Below, piece after piece: positions 36,670-48,100 of a stretch of DNA of 64,000 nucleotides. The stretch is from positions 2,021,518 through 2,085,517 of the forward strand of contig JAHNZQ020000308.1 of assembly GCA_019155205.2 (NCBI GenBank), given 5' to 3'. Below the pieces are notes generated by a model. That model was not told where the DNA came from, searched no databases, and saw only the letters and a program-made list of their open reading frames with translations. A program made the translations under genes and the position numbers. This stretch comes from Gracilaria vermiculophylla (taxonomy: Eukaryota; Rhodophyta; Florideophyceae; Gracilariales; Gracilariaceae). Each line of letters begins with the position of its first letter. Positions within the stretch are counted from its first letter, which is position 1.

Positions 36670-37692
36670 AGGGCTGATGCATCGCACATATCTTTTGGTA
36701 TATATTCGTTTCAAAACACACGTCGTTGCTCAGCAGCATCGACTAGGGCGAAACTGTCCTTGTCGCGTGCATAACGATTGCGACCAACGCCCATGTGATG
36801 ATGGCTTCGATGTGGAGGATTGGCGAGAACAACTAACATGAAATGTTGTACAGAAATTGCCTTATCAATAGTAGGCTAGGCTAGAAATGTCTGTGAAATG
36901 AGGAGAAAACGCCGCTGCCCCAGCCCGCAGAGCAGCTACCTTCGCGACGGGCTGCGGCAAGGGCAACTGCGGATACCGCCGCAAAGAGCCGTCGTAGATG
37001 AATCGCTGTTCAACGTGAGCTGAAGTGGCTTCCTGGCCTGAGCACGACACAACTTACCACTTGGTATATCTTATTCAGTCCCCATACATCTGAGCCGGTA
37101 GATTCAGCAAATGACTGAGAATCGGTGTCACCGAGACCTCAGAACAAATAATTCGAATGTTTAGCGCTACACATGTGTCGACATATTAAACTTTGTCTAG
37201 CCAATTGCATTCTCCCGAATACTGACTCAGAAACCATCATGTCGAGCGGATGCACAAGCCAAGCATATGCACAGCTTCCTGCGTGATTTCTCCTCGAGTT
37301 GAAGAAGCTTGCACACACATCGGCGGTGGAGGCCAATTGATGGCGAGCACTGTGCCGGTGTACACCAGAAATTCGGCATTCATAGGTGACGGTGGTGCCC
37401 TCTCTCAGGCAAGGCGATCTGCGGCTCTGATTTCGCGATTTTGCAAAATCTATGTGAATCTGACTCGCGCTCACCTGATCACCCACTGTACCCACTGTAC
37501 CATCCTCACAGCATGAGGATGGTACTTGAGCACACTTTCTTGCCAGTGATTTGCTAAAATAAATCTTCCGTTTTCTTGGTCTCACACCTTGCGCGCGGCG
37601 AATAGCCAACTGTCGTCTCCCACCTTCGCCTTGTTCCCATCCTTGAGCTACAGTATCTTCCTTAACAGTTGCCTCAGGTCACACCCTCAAAT
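36670..37692. promoter_or_regulatory. Region upstream of PreP with a 12-bp-stem hairpin
   Basis: A perfect inverted repeat at 37497-37525 (GTACCATCCTCA, loop CAGCA, TGAGGATGGTAC) follows a short direct repeat of CCCACTGTA. Minus-strand open stretches at 37383-37290 and 37138-37076, with splice-like borders, might be exons of a tiny gene, but I could not fix a single phase-consistent model. Confidence 0.4.
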
Positions 37693-40600
37693 ATGACCAA
37701 ACTCTTCACAGCGGCGTACAGCGCCTTCATCGCCGCTGTCCCGCGCCCTCTTCACAATGCCAGGGCCCTCTCAACTTCCCTCTTGCACGCGAGGTCGACT
37801 TGGACTGGTGCCCGCCTTCCCTTGCGCCACAGGCTAGCACCAGCACCCACTCTTGTGTACCGCAATCGCTCGGTCATGGCGATGGCAGCAACGGTTACCG
37901 ACCTCTCCACACCAGTTGACTGCAAAGTTGGCGACGTGATAAGCGGCTTCCGCCTAAATCGTGAGGAGTTCGTCAAGGAGATTAGTTCCATGGTGCGTTT
38001 CTGGACGCATCAGAAGACCGGCGCTCGCCTCATCAGCGTATTGAACGACGATGAGAATAAGACATTTGGCGTTGTTTTCCGTACTCCGCCCAAGGACTCC
38101 ACCGGCGTCGCCCACATATTAGAGCACTCTGTGCTTTGCGGAAGCCAAAAGTACCCTGTGAAGGAGCCATTTGTCGAGCTCATGAAAGGCTCGCTGAACA
38201 CCTTTCTAAACGCTTTCACGTATCCGGACAAGACATGCTATCCAGTCGCCAGCTGCAACGAACGTGACTTTTACAATTTGGTGGATGTTTATATGGATGC
38301 CGTTTTCCATCCGAATCTTACGCCTGATACCCTCGCCCAAGAAGGTCACCACCTTGAGCTGGACGATCCGGAAGGAAATGTTACCATTAAAGGGGTAGTT
38401 TACAACGAAATGAAGGGAGCGTACTCATCGGCCGACCGAGTGTTAGCTGAGCTTTCACAACGAATGCTCTTCCCGAACACCATTTACGGTGTAGAGTCTG
38501 GCGGCCATCCTAGGGCTATTCCAAACCTGACGTGGGAACAGTTCAAAGGTTTCTACGACGACTACTATCATCCTAGCAACGCTCGGATGTGGTTCTATGG
38601 AGATGATGAAGAATTCAAGCGGCTCGCAAAGGCGGACAGTTTCCTGAAAGACTTTGACAAGCGCTCGGTTTCGTCCGTGGTGGATCTTCAAGATCAATGG
38701 ACTGAACCCAAGTCTTTCGAGTTTGGTTATGATGCGGGTTCCGGTCCGGATCTGGCAAAAAAACATATGGCCACCATTAACTGGCTCATTAGCACTCCAA
38801 TTGACCAAGTCGACCCCGCTGAACTTCTGAGCCTATCTGTCCTCAATCACATCCTTCTAGCATTGTCGTCCTCCCCCTTGCGCAAGGCCTTGATCGATTC
38901 CCAACTTGGAGAGGACGTCGTCGGCGGAGGGCTGGAAACCGAACTGCGCCAAATGACTTTCTCCGTAGGCCTGAAAGGTATGACCGCAGATGCGGTACCT
39001 AAAATGGAGAACATTGTGTACGATGTGTTGAAAGACGTCGAACAGAACGGTTTCCCCGAGAGAATGATTGATGCGAGTCTCAACACCATAGAATTTCGGT
39101 TACGAGAAAACAATACCGGCTCCTTTCCGAAGGGGCTCTCTATCATGTTACGGTCCCTGACCACATGGCTTCATGATGCGGATCCTTTGACAGCTCTCAA
39201 GTTTGAAGCCGCAATTAAAGACTTGCGGGCTCGCTTGGAGAAGAAGGAGCCTGTCTTCCAAAAGGCAGTTGCGAAATACCTCTTGAAGAACCCTCATCGT
39301 GCGTTAGTGGTCATGAAGCCAGACCCCGAATTTTCCAAGAAAGAAGATGCCGCAGAGCAAGCTCGTATCGCGAAAGCAACATCTGGATTTTCCAAAAATG
39401 ACTTCCTCAACGTAGTTTCGGAAACCAAGCGCCTCAAGGAGAAACAAGCCGCTCACGATCGCCCTGAAGATCTCGCCAAGATCCCGTCCTTGACAAGAAG
39501 TGACTTGGACAAGGAGGTGAAGACCGTTTCGTTTGACAAGTTTGTGGAAAAAGGCGTCACCGTATACCATCACCCCCTTAGTACGAATGGTGTTGTTTAC
39601 GTGGATATGGCGCTGGATATGTCTCAGATTCCTAAGGAATACCTTCCGTTAGCCTCAATTTTTGTTGGCGCATTAACTGAGTTGGGTACGTCAAAGGATG
39701 ACTTTGTGAGCTTGCAGCAAAGGCTGGGAGCTGAAACTGGAGGTCTGGGAACGAGCGAATATACGGACCAGGAGTTTTCGGCAGATGGAAATGGCAAGCC
39801 GATGTTAAAGCTGCTGTTAAGGGGTAAAGCTGTTGTCTCACAGGTGTCTCACTTATTGGATATCATAGGTGACATTCTCGTCGATGTGAACGTCAACAAC
39901 AAGGAAAGATTCCGCCAATTGCTCGTCGAAGAGCGTGCAGGTATTGAGGCGTCGTTATCGAGCAGCGGACATAGTGTTGCCAGCGGCAGGTTAGGAGCCA
40001 TGTTCCGTCCAGCATTCTGGCTTGATGAGCAGTTGAGTGGAATCGATTTCCTGAAGGCAATTAGAAAGCTTATCGCAAGGGTTGACGAGGATTGGGACTC
40101 CGTGTCAGCAGAGCTCCGTCAGCTACAGAAAGTGATCATGACGCGTGATAACATGGTGCTGAATGTCACCACGTCCGCCAATGACTTCAGCGGTGTCAAA
40201 TGCCTTTTGCCTTCCTTCTTCGACCGGCTGCCAGAGAAGCCTGTGGAAATCGGCAGCAGCTGGATGTCTACGTATGCGTTGCTGCCTCGTGAGAATGAGG
40301 GACTAATTGTGCCGTCATCCGTGAACTACGTTGGAAAGGCTGCCAATTTGCTTGATCTTGGTTTCAAGCTCACCGGCGGGCATTCTGTTGCAGCTCGGCA
40401 CCTTGGAACGTCTTATCTGTGGGACAATGTGCGAGTTCAAGGCGGTGCGTATGGTGGATTTTGTCGAATGGACGTGAAGACGGGCATGTTCATGTTTTTG
40501 TCGTACAGGGATCCCAACGTGCGAGCGACGTTAGACATCTATGACGGCGCATCACAATTCATGTCGAAACTCAATCTTTCAGACGAAGAACTTACGCGCA

Positions 40601-40875
40601 GTGTGATTGGTATGATTGGGGCTATGGACTCGTATCAGCTTCCGGATGCAAAAGGATTTGCGTCCATGCTGAGACAGTTAACCGGCTATACTGACGAAAT
40701 TCGTCAGCAACGCAGAGATGAGGTACTCGGTGTCTCTATGAAAGACTTTAAGGAACTTGGTGAGGCTTTACAAGTAGTGAAAGAGGAAGGCAGTGTAGTC
40801 GTGGTCGGCGGGGAAGATTCGCTCAAGAAAGCCATTGAAGAAGGAGTCCCTCTTTCATTAGAATCTCTTGTGTAG
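37693..40875 (+). CDS. PREP: Presequence protease PreP (M16C metallopeptidase)
   Basis: 1060 residues from ATG 37693; the frame continues 5' only to a TTG. Residues 1-70 form a basic, Ser/Ala/Arg-rich targeting leader. The inverted zinc motif H-x-x-E-H is H141-I-L-E144-H145 in GVAHILEHSVLCGS, followed by KGSLNTFLNAFTYPDKTCYP, a near-invariant PreP block. The distal zinc ligand Glu lies in the VYNEMKGAYSS segment. C-terminal M16C repeats extend to residue 1050. PreP degrades cleaved targeting peptides and other unstructured peptides in mitochondria and plastids; dual targeting is likely but cannot be read from the sequence. It sits between Hlip genes without an obvious functional link. Confidence 0.95.
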   Translation: MTKLFTAAYSAFIAAVPRPLHNARALSTSLLHARSTWTGARLPLRHRLAPAPTLVYRNRSVMAMAATVTDLSTPVDCKVGDVISGFRLNREEFVKEISSMVRFWTHQKTGARLISVLNDDENKTFGVVFRTPPKDSTGVAHILEHSVLCGSQKYPVKEPFVELMKGSLNTFLNAFTYPDKTCYPVASCNERDFYNLVDVYMDAVFHPNLTPDTLAQEGHHLELDDPEGNVTIKGVVYNEMKGAYSSADRVLAELSQRMLFPNTIYGVESGGHPRAIPNLTWEQFKGFYDDYYHPSNARMWFYGDDEEFKRLAKADSFLKDFDKRSVSSVVDLQDQWTEPKSFEFGYDAGSGPDLAKKHMATINWLISTPIDQVDPAELLSLSVLNHILLALSSSPLRKALIDSQLGEDVVGGGLETELRQMTFSVGLKGMTADAVPKMENIVYDVLKDVEQNGFPERMIDASLNTIEFRLRENNTGSFPKGLSIMLRSLTTWLHDADPLTALKFEAAIKDLRARLEKKEPVFQKAVAKYLLKNPHRALVVMKPDPEFSKKEDAAEQARIAKATSGFSKNDFLNVVSETKRLKEKQAAHDRPEDLAKIPSLTRSDLDKEVKTVSFDKFVEKGVTVYHHPLSTNGVVYVDMALDMSQIPKEYLPLASIFVGALTELGTSKDDFVSLQQRLGAETGGLGTSEYTDQEFSADGNGKPMLKLLLRGKAVVSQVSHLLDIIGDILVDVNVNNKERFRQLLVEERAGIEASLSSSGHSVASGRLGAMFRPAFWLDEQLSGIDFLKAIRKLIARVDEDWDSVSAELRQLQKVIMTRDNMVLNVTTSANDFSGVKCLLPSFFDRLPEKPVEIGSSWMSTYALLPRENEGLIVPSSVNYVGKAANLLDLGFKLTGGHSVAARHLGTSYLWDNVRVQGGAYGGFCRMDVKTGMFMFLSYRDPNVRATLDIYDGASQFMSKLNLSDEELTRSVIGMIGAMDSYQLPDAKGFASMLRQLTGYTDEIRQQRRDEVLGVSMKDFKELGEALQVVKEEGSVVVVGGEDSLKKAIEEGVPLSLESLV

Positions 40876-41322
40876 AGAACATACTCGTCTATAGCCTCGA
40901 GAAGATTCGCTGCTTGGGGGCAGTTTTGTTGTAAACACTTTTTAGTACTGCATTGGGCAATTTTTTTGTTTCTAAATTATGACTACAACTACAGTTAAAA
41001 TGTTGAACAAAATTGAGTCGTCTGGGGCGTTTGCACTTGGGGCAAAAAACTGTGCAGATATATTACGAACTGAGGCAGTTTTGTCGACGAAACCGGCGCC
41101 AACCAACTGACAGAAAGTTGAGGCTTTGTCCAATTTCCTAGACGCTGTGGTGACTTCAGCTGTTCATTTCACATTGAAGTACACAGGGGCACTGGGAATT
41201 GATCGCACGCAGGTGAATGTAGCTCAAGAAAGTTTGCACACAATAGATTATGATGGAACAAGACACTTTAGTTTACACGATAGCACTAATTCCTAGCTTG
41301 GGGCGGGGGCTGCAACAGTTAT
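40876..41322. other. Convergent intergenic interval (PreP / Hlip)
   Basis: An AT-rich 3' flank shared by two converging genes. It contains short T runs and no recognisable gene. Confidence 0.5.
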
Positions 41323-41631
41323 TTACAAGCCAACCGCACGAGAGATAGAGGACAGATCACCGAGGGAAGCAAGCTGTCCAATGATACCCTTTCCGGTGAG
41401 AGCTTCGGTGACAACGGCAAGAGTGAAACCGATCATGGCGGCGCGGCCGTTGAGAATCTCAGAGAAACCGGTGAATCCCTGAGGAATTTTCTCGTCTTCA
41501 GCCATCATGATGGTGGCAGAACGGCGCGGGGCGGAGGTGAAGGCACGACGGGAGGTGAATGAGGTGTTGGCGACTACGGGTGTGACGCGGGCCAGGACGG
41601 GGGTGGCGGAAACGAAGGCGGTGGAAACCAT
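41323..41631 (-). CDS. One-helix high-light-inducible-like protein (Hlip)
   Basis: 102 residues. The leader MVSTAFVSATPVLARVTPVV carries the Ala-Phe-Val motif. The mature part (G-F-T-G-F-S-E-I-L-N-G-R-A-A-M-I-G-F, then TLAVVTEALTGKGIIGQLAS) has intact ExxNGRxAM chlorophyll ligands. It is a close paralogue of the gene at 42821-43132 (same strand, same post-helix GKGIIGQ), so a local duplication is likely. A TATA box lies about 110 bp upstream of the ATG. Confidence 0.94.
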   Translation of the reverse strand: MVSTAFVSATPVLARVTPVVANTSFTSRRAFTSAPRRSATIMMAEDEKIPQGFTGFSEILNGRAAMIGFTLAVVTEALTGKGIIGQLASLGDLSSISRAVGL

Positions 41632-41739
41632 TGTTGTTAGGTGGGTGAAAGAGTTGAACGAGATGTGCAGGAAGGCTAGGAAGTTTGAGTGAACTGATGA
41701 TGTTGAGAAAAGATTAGGCGGATGGCAGCGGTGGTTCGC

Positions 41740-41746
41740 TTATATA
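41740..41746 (-). promoter_or_regulatory. TATA box of the Hlip gene at 41631
   Basis: TATATAA on the minus strand (CTATATAAGC context), about 110 bp upstream of the start codon. The other intact Hlips have equivalents. Confidence 0.65.
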
Positions 41747-42820
41747 GAGCTGACTGATGGGCGATTGTGGGGGCGAGGCATGGAAGCGAGCTGCAAAAGA
41801 TTCGAAACGTCCGCGAGATGAAATGTGAATGCCATCTGAACAAAGCTCCGTGACGAACGGCGTTCACACAAACGGGGCGCAGGCGTGGGGCAGCACCTCC
41901 CGCCGGAGCGCACATCCACACAACGCGGTGCGAGCGGCGGCGCAACGCGCGGCGAGCGGCGGCGCAACGCGCGGCGCAGCGCGCGCGCAGATTTGGGGCG
42001 CGGCGCGCGCGGCGGCGGCGGCAGCGGCTGTGCGGCGCGCGGCGGCGGGCGCAGATAGCGGCGGCCGCACAGATTCGCGGCGCGCGGCGCGCGCGCCGCA
42101 CAACACGCGGCAGAATGATGTCGTTCCGCGCGCGGCTGTGCGCGCCGCGCCTTTTGGGCGGCTGGCGGCGGCGCCGAATTTGCCGCGCGCGCGCGCTGCC
42201 ACTTGTCGCGCTGCGGCGCGGTGGGCGGCGGCCGCCGTCTGGCGATTTGTGCCGTCAACGTTTTTTTACTTCCCGTTGCGATACCGCACAATCTTGCGAG
42301 AATGATATCTTGGCAGATAGGCGAAACTGTATGACCTGCTAATGTACGCTGCTCGACGTAGACAAACGCTCTAGCTTACAGAGTCACTGGCATCTCGGTA
42401 GGCGGGCATCCGGGTTGACGTATGTGAGTTACATCTGTAAGGAAGCTACATTTTCCGACGTATTATAGTTATCAAATATATCGTCATATCAGTAAGCAGT
42501 CACCCACATATCAAAGCAGTGTGTGCACGCGGCCGAAAGGGTCGGGAGCAGAGAGGTAATGTAGGGGTCATTGGGAATTCTCAGATGAAGGGAATGTATG
42601 ATAAGTTCATGTGAGTTTTCAACCACGATTCTGATGGTGCGGACAAATTAGCGCTAGCACCATAATTATTAAGTAGTTACTAGGAGGTACTGTATGCAAG
42701 CATCTTGACTTCAGGTGAAATATTTCGAAGAAACAAATGGTGTTTTAATTTGAGATACTATTTATGTTCAACTCAAAAGCAAGACAAATAATATTATACT
42801 GGGAACAATTAATCTTCTGA
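41747..42820. other. Intergenic with a 400 bp GC-rich island and AT-rich remainder
   Basis: At about 41870-42240 the sequence is GC-rich like the 24-34 kb block and contains a 22-bp near-tandem unit (GCGAGCGGCGGCGCAACGCG core) near 41929-41974. The rest is AT-rich with no recognised feature. The island sits directly upstream of the Hlip promoter at 41740. Confidence 0.5.
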
Positions 42821-43132
42821 CTAGTTTCCGAGGGCGGATGCAAGGTTGACGATCTCGAAGATGGATCCGACCTGGCCAATGATACCTTTCCCGGTTATGG
42901 CTTCAGTAATCACAGCGAGAAGAAAGCCCATCATCGCAGCTCTGCCGTTAAGCACCTCGGAAAATCCAGTGAAGCCCTGCGGAATCTTTTCGATCTTCGG
43001 TTCCTCGCCAACCATGCGGACGGCGGCACGGCGGATAGGGGCGGCGGCGATGGCGCGGCGAGCTGTGAATGAGGTGGTGCTCACGGCGAGGATGGGGCGG
43101 GCGAGGATGGGGGTAGCGTTCACGAAGGCCAT
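42821..43132 (-). CDS. One-helix high-light-inducible-like protein (Hlip)
   Basis: 103 residues from ATG 43132, which starts MAFVNATPILARPILAVSTT; a longer open frame 5' of it crosses the promoter. The mature part (G-F-T-G-F-S-E-V-L-N-G-R-A-A-M-M-G-F, then LLAVITEAITGKGIIGQVGS) has both chlorophyll ligands. TATAAAA lies about 120 bp upstream. Its C-terminal VNLASALGN is shared with the degenerate member at 36337. Photosystem photoprotection or chlorophyll handling is inferred from the Hlip/ELIP family. Confidence 0.95.
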   Translation of the reverse strand: MAFVNATPILARPILAVSTTSFTARRAIAAAPIRRAAVRMVGEEPKIEKIPQGFTGFSEVLNGRAAMMGFLLAVITEAITGKGIIGQVGSIFEIVNLASALGN

Positions 43133-43251
43133 TGCGGTGGTGCTGAAAATTTCTGGGGAAGAGAGAGGCGATTGGAGTGTTGGAATGAGTGCAGAGAGCC
43201 TGTTTGCTGCTTGTGAAGAAGTGGCGTAGGTAACGGCGGTCGAGGAGCTGG

Positions 43252-43258
43252 TTTTATA
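43252..43258 (-). promoter_or_regulatory. TATA box of the Hlip gene at 43132
   Basis: TATAAAA on the minus strand in the context ACTATAAAAC, about 120 bp from the start codon. The rest of the 580 bp interval also serves the divergent TrpRS gene. Confidence 0.7.
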
Positions 43259-43714
43259 GTGTCTAGCATCTCCAAGGGGAGCCCCAAAATGCCGGTCCCA
43301 CAGACAGAGTGCAGTCTCATGCATGGAACACTCCACCGCGTCGCTTCTAATCAGCGGCGCCCGCGGCAGGGCGCATGCACAAGAGCACTCGTCCCCACCG
43401 TCCCCACCACTCATTTCCTCAGCTCGCCACCTCACGCCATGTGCCGTTTCCGCAGTGCAGACACCACGGCGCGTCACCGTAATACTCAAAATATATTCTG
43501 TAAGCCTACCCCGCTCTATGCCACACGCAACACGTTGTCCAGCTGTGATGGCTGTGCTCACAGCACCACGTTGTTGGATATGCACGACGCGGCCAGCCCA
43601 CGGAGTTTCTCTGTACGTTTCCTGGCCGCTGCCCATATCGTCGTGCAAATTTGTCGTTGTGGTTCTGGAAGGATTCCTTCTCCATTTGAATTGCAGTAGA
43701 GGCACCACCCCGAG

Positions 43715-44932
43715 ATGGGACTCGATTCTAATCCAGAAGCAGATGCTGAGCAGATTAAACAGCAGCAACCAATAGTAACTCCGTGGGATGTTTCTGGAAT
43801 AATCGACTACAACAAGCTCATCGAACAGTTTGGCTCAACTCCAATATCTGAAACACTGTTGAACCGTGTCGAGTCCCTCACAGGAGAAAAGCCGCATATT
43901 TTTCTGCGACGGGGAATCTTCTTTTCCCAACGTGATATGGATCAACTGCTCAACCGCTACGAAGCCGGCGAAAAGTTCTTTCTGTACACCGGAAGGGGGC
44001 CGTCGTCAACCGCCTTGCATTTGGGCCATTTGGTTCCATTCATCTTCACCTGTTATTTGCAAAGAGTCTTCAACGTCCCGTGCGTCATTCAAATAACAGA
44101 CGACGAGAAGTTTTTATTTGCCAAGCAACCAAAGGGAAGCGAGGCCCCGAAGCCGCTGGAGCATTTTCAATCGCTGGGGCGGGAGAATGTGAAGGACATC
44201 ATCGCCGTGGGCTTCGATCCTGAAAAAACCTTCATCTTCACGGACACCGACTACATAGGTCATCTCTACAGCAACGTGCTCAAAATCCAGCGCGCCACCA
44301 CGTACAATCAAGCAAAAGGCATCTTCGGCTTCACGGATTCGGACAACATTGGCAAACATGCGTTCCCCGCCGTCCAAGCTGCGCCTTCGTTTTCGTCAAG
44401 CTTTCCAGTTGTGCTTAACGCACAGCCTAACATGCCCTGTTTGATTCCGTGCGCAATCGACCAGGATCCGTACTTCCGAATGACCCGAGATGTGGCGCCG
44501 CGATTGTCATACGTCAAACCAGCTCTCATCCACTCCAAATTTTTCCCAGCATTACAAGGCGATAACACGAAAATGTCTTCATCGGTGGCAGAAAGCGCAA
44601 TCTTTCTCGACGACACACCGAAGAAGATCAAGACAAAAGTGAACAAATACGCCTTTTCTGGAGGTAGACAAACAATAGAAGAACATCGTCGATTAGGAGC
44701 AAATGTGGATATCGATGTGTCATATCGATACCTTTCTTTCTTCCTTGATGACGATGAGCGTCTCGCTGAAATCAAGCAGCAGTACGCCAGCGGTGAAATG
44801 CTTTCTGGGGAGATCAAGAAGGAACTCATACAAGTGCTACAGCCACTCGTTGCTGAGCATCAAAGAAAACGAGAGTTGGTCACCGATGAGGTTTTGGACC
44901 GTTTCTTTGAAATTAGACCACTAAAGTTCTAG
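43715..44932 (+). CDS. WARS1: Cytosolic tryptophanyl-tRNA synthetase
   Basis: 405 residues, one exon, with no targeting leader. The class I HIGH signature is L-H-L-G-H-L at about 101-106 after TGRGPSSTA, and KMSKS appears as TKMSSS at about 285. [10 protein letters not shown] and the [18 protein letters not shown] block are typical of the eukaryotic/archaeal TrpRS clade, not of bacterial or organellar enzymes. The product charges tRNA-Trp in the cytosol. The vertebrate-type WHEP domain is absent, as in yeast and plants. The gene diverges from an Hlip gene and converges on PA200. Confidence 0.96.
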   Translation: MGLDSNPEADAEQIKQQQPIVTPWDVSGIIDYNKLIEQFGSTPISETLLNRVESLTGEKPHIFLRRGIFFSQRDMDQLLNRYEAGEKFFLYTGRGPSSTALHLGHLVPFIFTCYLQRVFNVPCVIQITDDEKFLFAKQPKGSEAPKPLEHFQSLGRENVKDIIAVGFDPEKTFIFTDTDYIGHLYSNVLKIQRATTYNQAKGIFGFTDSDNIGKHAFPAVQAAPSFSSSFPVVLNAQPNMPCLIPCAIDQDPYFRMTRDVAPRLSYVKPALIHSKFFPALQGDNTKMSSSVAESAIFLDDTPKKIKTKVNKYAFSGGRQTIEEHRRLGANVDIDVSYRYLSFFLDDDERLAEIKQQYASGEMLSGEIKKELIQVLQPLVAEHQRKRELVTDEVLDRFFEIRPLKF

Positions 44933-45139
44933 TCAGACATGTCTTCAACCCAAAATCGAGCTTCGTATGTGTTCATTACACATCAAGTTTTCTTGGACGG
45001 GTTTGTTATGCTGAGCGATGTAACGCGATCACGGGCATGCTTCTGCATGTGCCATTTTTACAAATAATCGGTTTCCGAATCAAATGCCTTCTATTTGTAC
45101 TGCATGATCAAAGTAGGACACGTAATCCGACATAGCAGT

Positions 45140-48100
45140 CTATGCGTAATAAGAGGGGGAAATCGTTAACTCCGAGACTATTTCCAGTTCCTCAGGTGTG
45201 AAAGCTAACTTATGCGACTGCCATTCATCACGATGGGTACGCATGAAGTCTGCGAACAGCTTGCGTACATCTGTCGAGATAGGAGGTGGGTCATTCACGC
45301 AACTTGATAGCTCCACCAAGACATTGGGCATCCATTGAGGAACAGCGTATGGGCTTGAAATAACCATGCTAGACAAGCCAAGCACAGCACCATGACGCTT
45401 GCGAATGTTACTGGGGTCCATTGGTTCTCGTTTTCCTCCACGCTTTCGTCGTTTTTGTCGTGTTGCATTCAAGACACCAATGCACTGCCTGCGAGCCTCT
45501 TCGATTTGTTCTTTTGACGCATCTCTTATGATAGTCACAAAAGTCATGGCTGCACCGTGACGAACTTCCAAACTCGTATCAGAAAGTAGTTCAATGATGA
45601 CATCATGCATTCTCTTCATTGTTTCTGGCTTTGACCGAAACAAGTTGGTGAATGAGAAGACCTGCACAAACCCTGGAATCCCTGACCTAACCTTCCAGCG
45701 CGAGTCTTTGGCCATTAACTCCATTTGAGTCACAATTTCATCCACGACCTTCTCAGAGAAAATACCTTGTGATATAAACGATAGCGACATTCTTGCGTGA
45801 GATACTCGTTCAGGGTTGGAATCGTTGTAGCACGAGAACAAGGACGGTACCAGTTTGGAAACGCAATTCTCAAAACCTTGTACACGACCATTCCATTGTG
45901 AAGTAGAAACAAATCTACACAGTGTCTCTCTTTGCCTTGAACGACTCTTCTTAAACTGATCCGCCACCCGGGCTTGCTCATCGCCATCTTCCTCCATTTT
46001 GGTATCCTCATTAAGATCTATCCCATTTTCTGCCTCTTCTTCCTTATCTATATCCATCGCTCTCAAGCGAGTCAAAAGCTCCTCTAAGTTTTCATCAAAT
46101 TTCGGTCGGTAATACTCTGGCATATCAATGGCCACCAGTGCCAAACAGCGTGCAACTTCTTCCCGAACAGTTTTGAGCTCATGATCGAATCCAACCTCAG
46201 CCATAAGTGGTTTTGTAAGTTCTTTCGTGAAACGAACCATTCTGGGATCATCCGGGTCGGTTATGTCACATACACAGGAGTGCAAATATCGAAGTCTTCT
46301 GGCTTGAAGATGAGCGACAGGACCCTCTCCCATACCGACTATGAGAGGTTTGCTCTCAAACAGCCAGCTCTGTAATCCCGTGCGCACCTTGTAGCCGACC
46401 GTGTGTTCCTCTGCAGTGCTAATCAGTCGTATGATGGTGCCTCCATTGATCTTTCCGGTAGGTCCAGATAGCTCATTGAGTAGATTAACAGCTAGTTGTT
46501 CCAAAGTGGCCTCCACCGACTCATCCTTGCACTCAGAATAATTTAAGCCACGACATAAGCCAGTGAGCACTTCACCTGCAACAACTTTCACATCTTCATC
46601 TTTCACACCTTCAATGATGCGTTCGCGTTTCAACTTGATTGTTTCCACGAGCTCAGTGAGTGTCGGCTTTGCAGCGTCATAGAAACTTTTCCCAAAAATT
46701 CGAGCGAAAGCCTCATAGTATCGCACCCGGACTAAATTGAGAGTATCTTTCGACCTGGGTTGCCATGAGTTGGGCCAGTACCGTCCGCCATACACAATCC
46801 AACATAACTCGCCATCATTTACGCGGGAAAGAAATGTTAGTCCAGTCCCACCCATGGCAGCGAGGTGCATACGACGTAGTCCCCCATCCGAACCATCGTC
46901 ATGATCCAGAGCAAGAGTATGGATGAGTTTCCGTACATACTCCTTTGAACTTATCACCGATGAAACCGTCATCAGTGCGCCGTTCCCAGACAAAGACCGT
47001 TCCTTATCATCAACAGATGATGACTTTCCGACACATTTGCTGTTTCTTTTACCCATCTTCTCACTGAGAGCAAGCATGAGAAACACTGCTCGAGACGAGA
47101 CTTGGCGCAGCGCCACGATATCGGAGACCATGCTGCGCACAAAGAAATCCGCAACAGCAGCCGAAGGGGGTCTATCATCTCTGAGCAAGAAGTACAACAC
47201 AGTCGTGATAAGGATTTGTGACTTCCAGTGAGTACCATTTCCGTTCGCTTTTTTCACCTCATTCGATATTGAATTCGAAGAATTGCTGCCGACGTTTGTA
47301 TCCTGCGAGTGCAACAAGCTCAACAAGTGCTCACTTAGACCAACGTATTGTTTTTGTCTGTTCTGTTCATCAAGCTGTTCAATCATGTTAGAAGGGTGAT
47401 TAGGGATGCTAGTAAAGTCTTCACCGACCAATCGCAGCGGACCGATTCTTAAAGGTCTTACAAGGGCGGAAAGTTTAGCAAATAAATTTGAGAGAGAACC
47501 AGCACCGTCTGCGCGCTCTGCTTTCGACATGGCGAATAATATGTTTCGAATGATAAGTGAGAAGAGGGACCAATCCCGCATTATCATCGGTGCTACGGCA
47601 GAACTCCGCAAAATAGACGCTGCTCCAAGGATCTTTTCGTAGCAAACTTCATTTTTCTTAGACGAATCGTTCGCTTTCTCGGAAGTATTAGACTTGGACT
47701 GGTCGACATGATCATCCGTCTCCATAACAACGTCGGCATCGTCATATGGCTTTTCTTTCTTCAAATTCTCGTCCTTGGGTTTTCCAGAAGCTGCAGTTCG
47801 CAGATGGTCGATAACCGAAAGAACCTCCTTCAGTCGAATGTGCGGACGAACGATTCTCAAAGCCCTCGTGAGGATTCCCCTCGCTTCAATGCGAACTCGA
47901 GGGAAGTCGTTGAGGGCCATTTCCGAGAGTTGACTTACGATGTGTTCGATGGAGCCCAACGCACCTGCCCCTCCTCTGGCGCCTATACTAAGTCGCATTT
48001 CATGATGTGCTTCGATTCTAAGCTTCACAATGAATCGCGGCATTGCTCTTCCTACACCTCCTTCGGAGCCGAAAGGTCGTTTTGCCGCAATGACTGATTT

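Noticed and set aside
37076..37383. Possible two-exon minus-strand gene starting at ATG 37383
   Set aside because: Several donor and acceptor choices give different frames and none is clearly best; kept only as a note.
37669..37692. Upstream start of PreP eight codons before the ATG
   Set aside because: The codon is TTG; the first ATG at 37693 gives a normal targeting leader.
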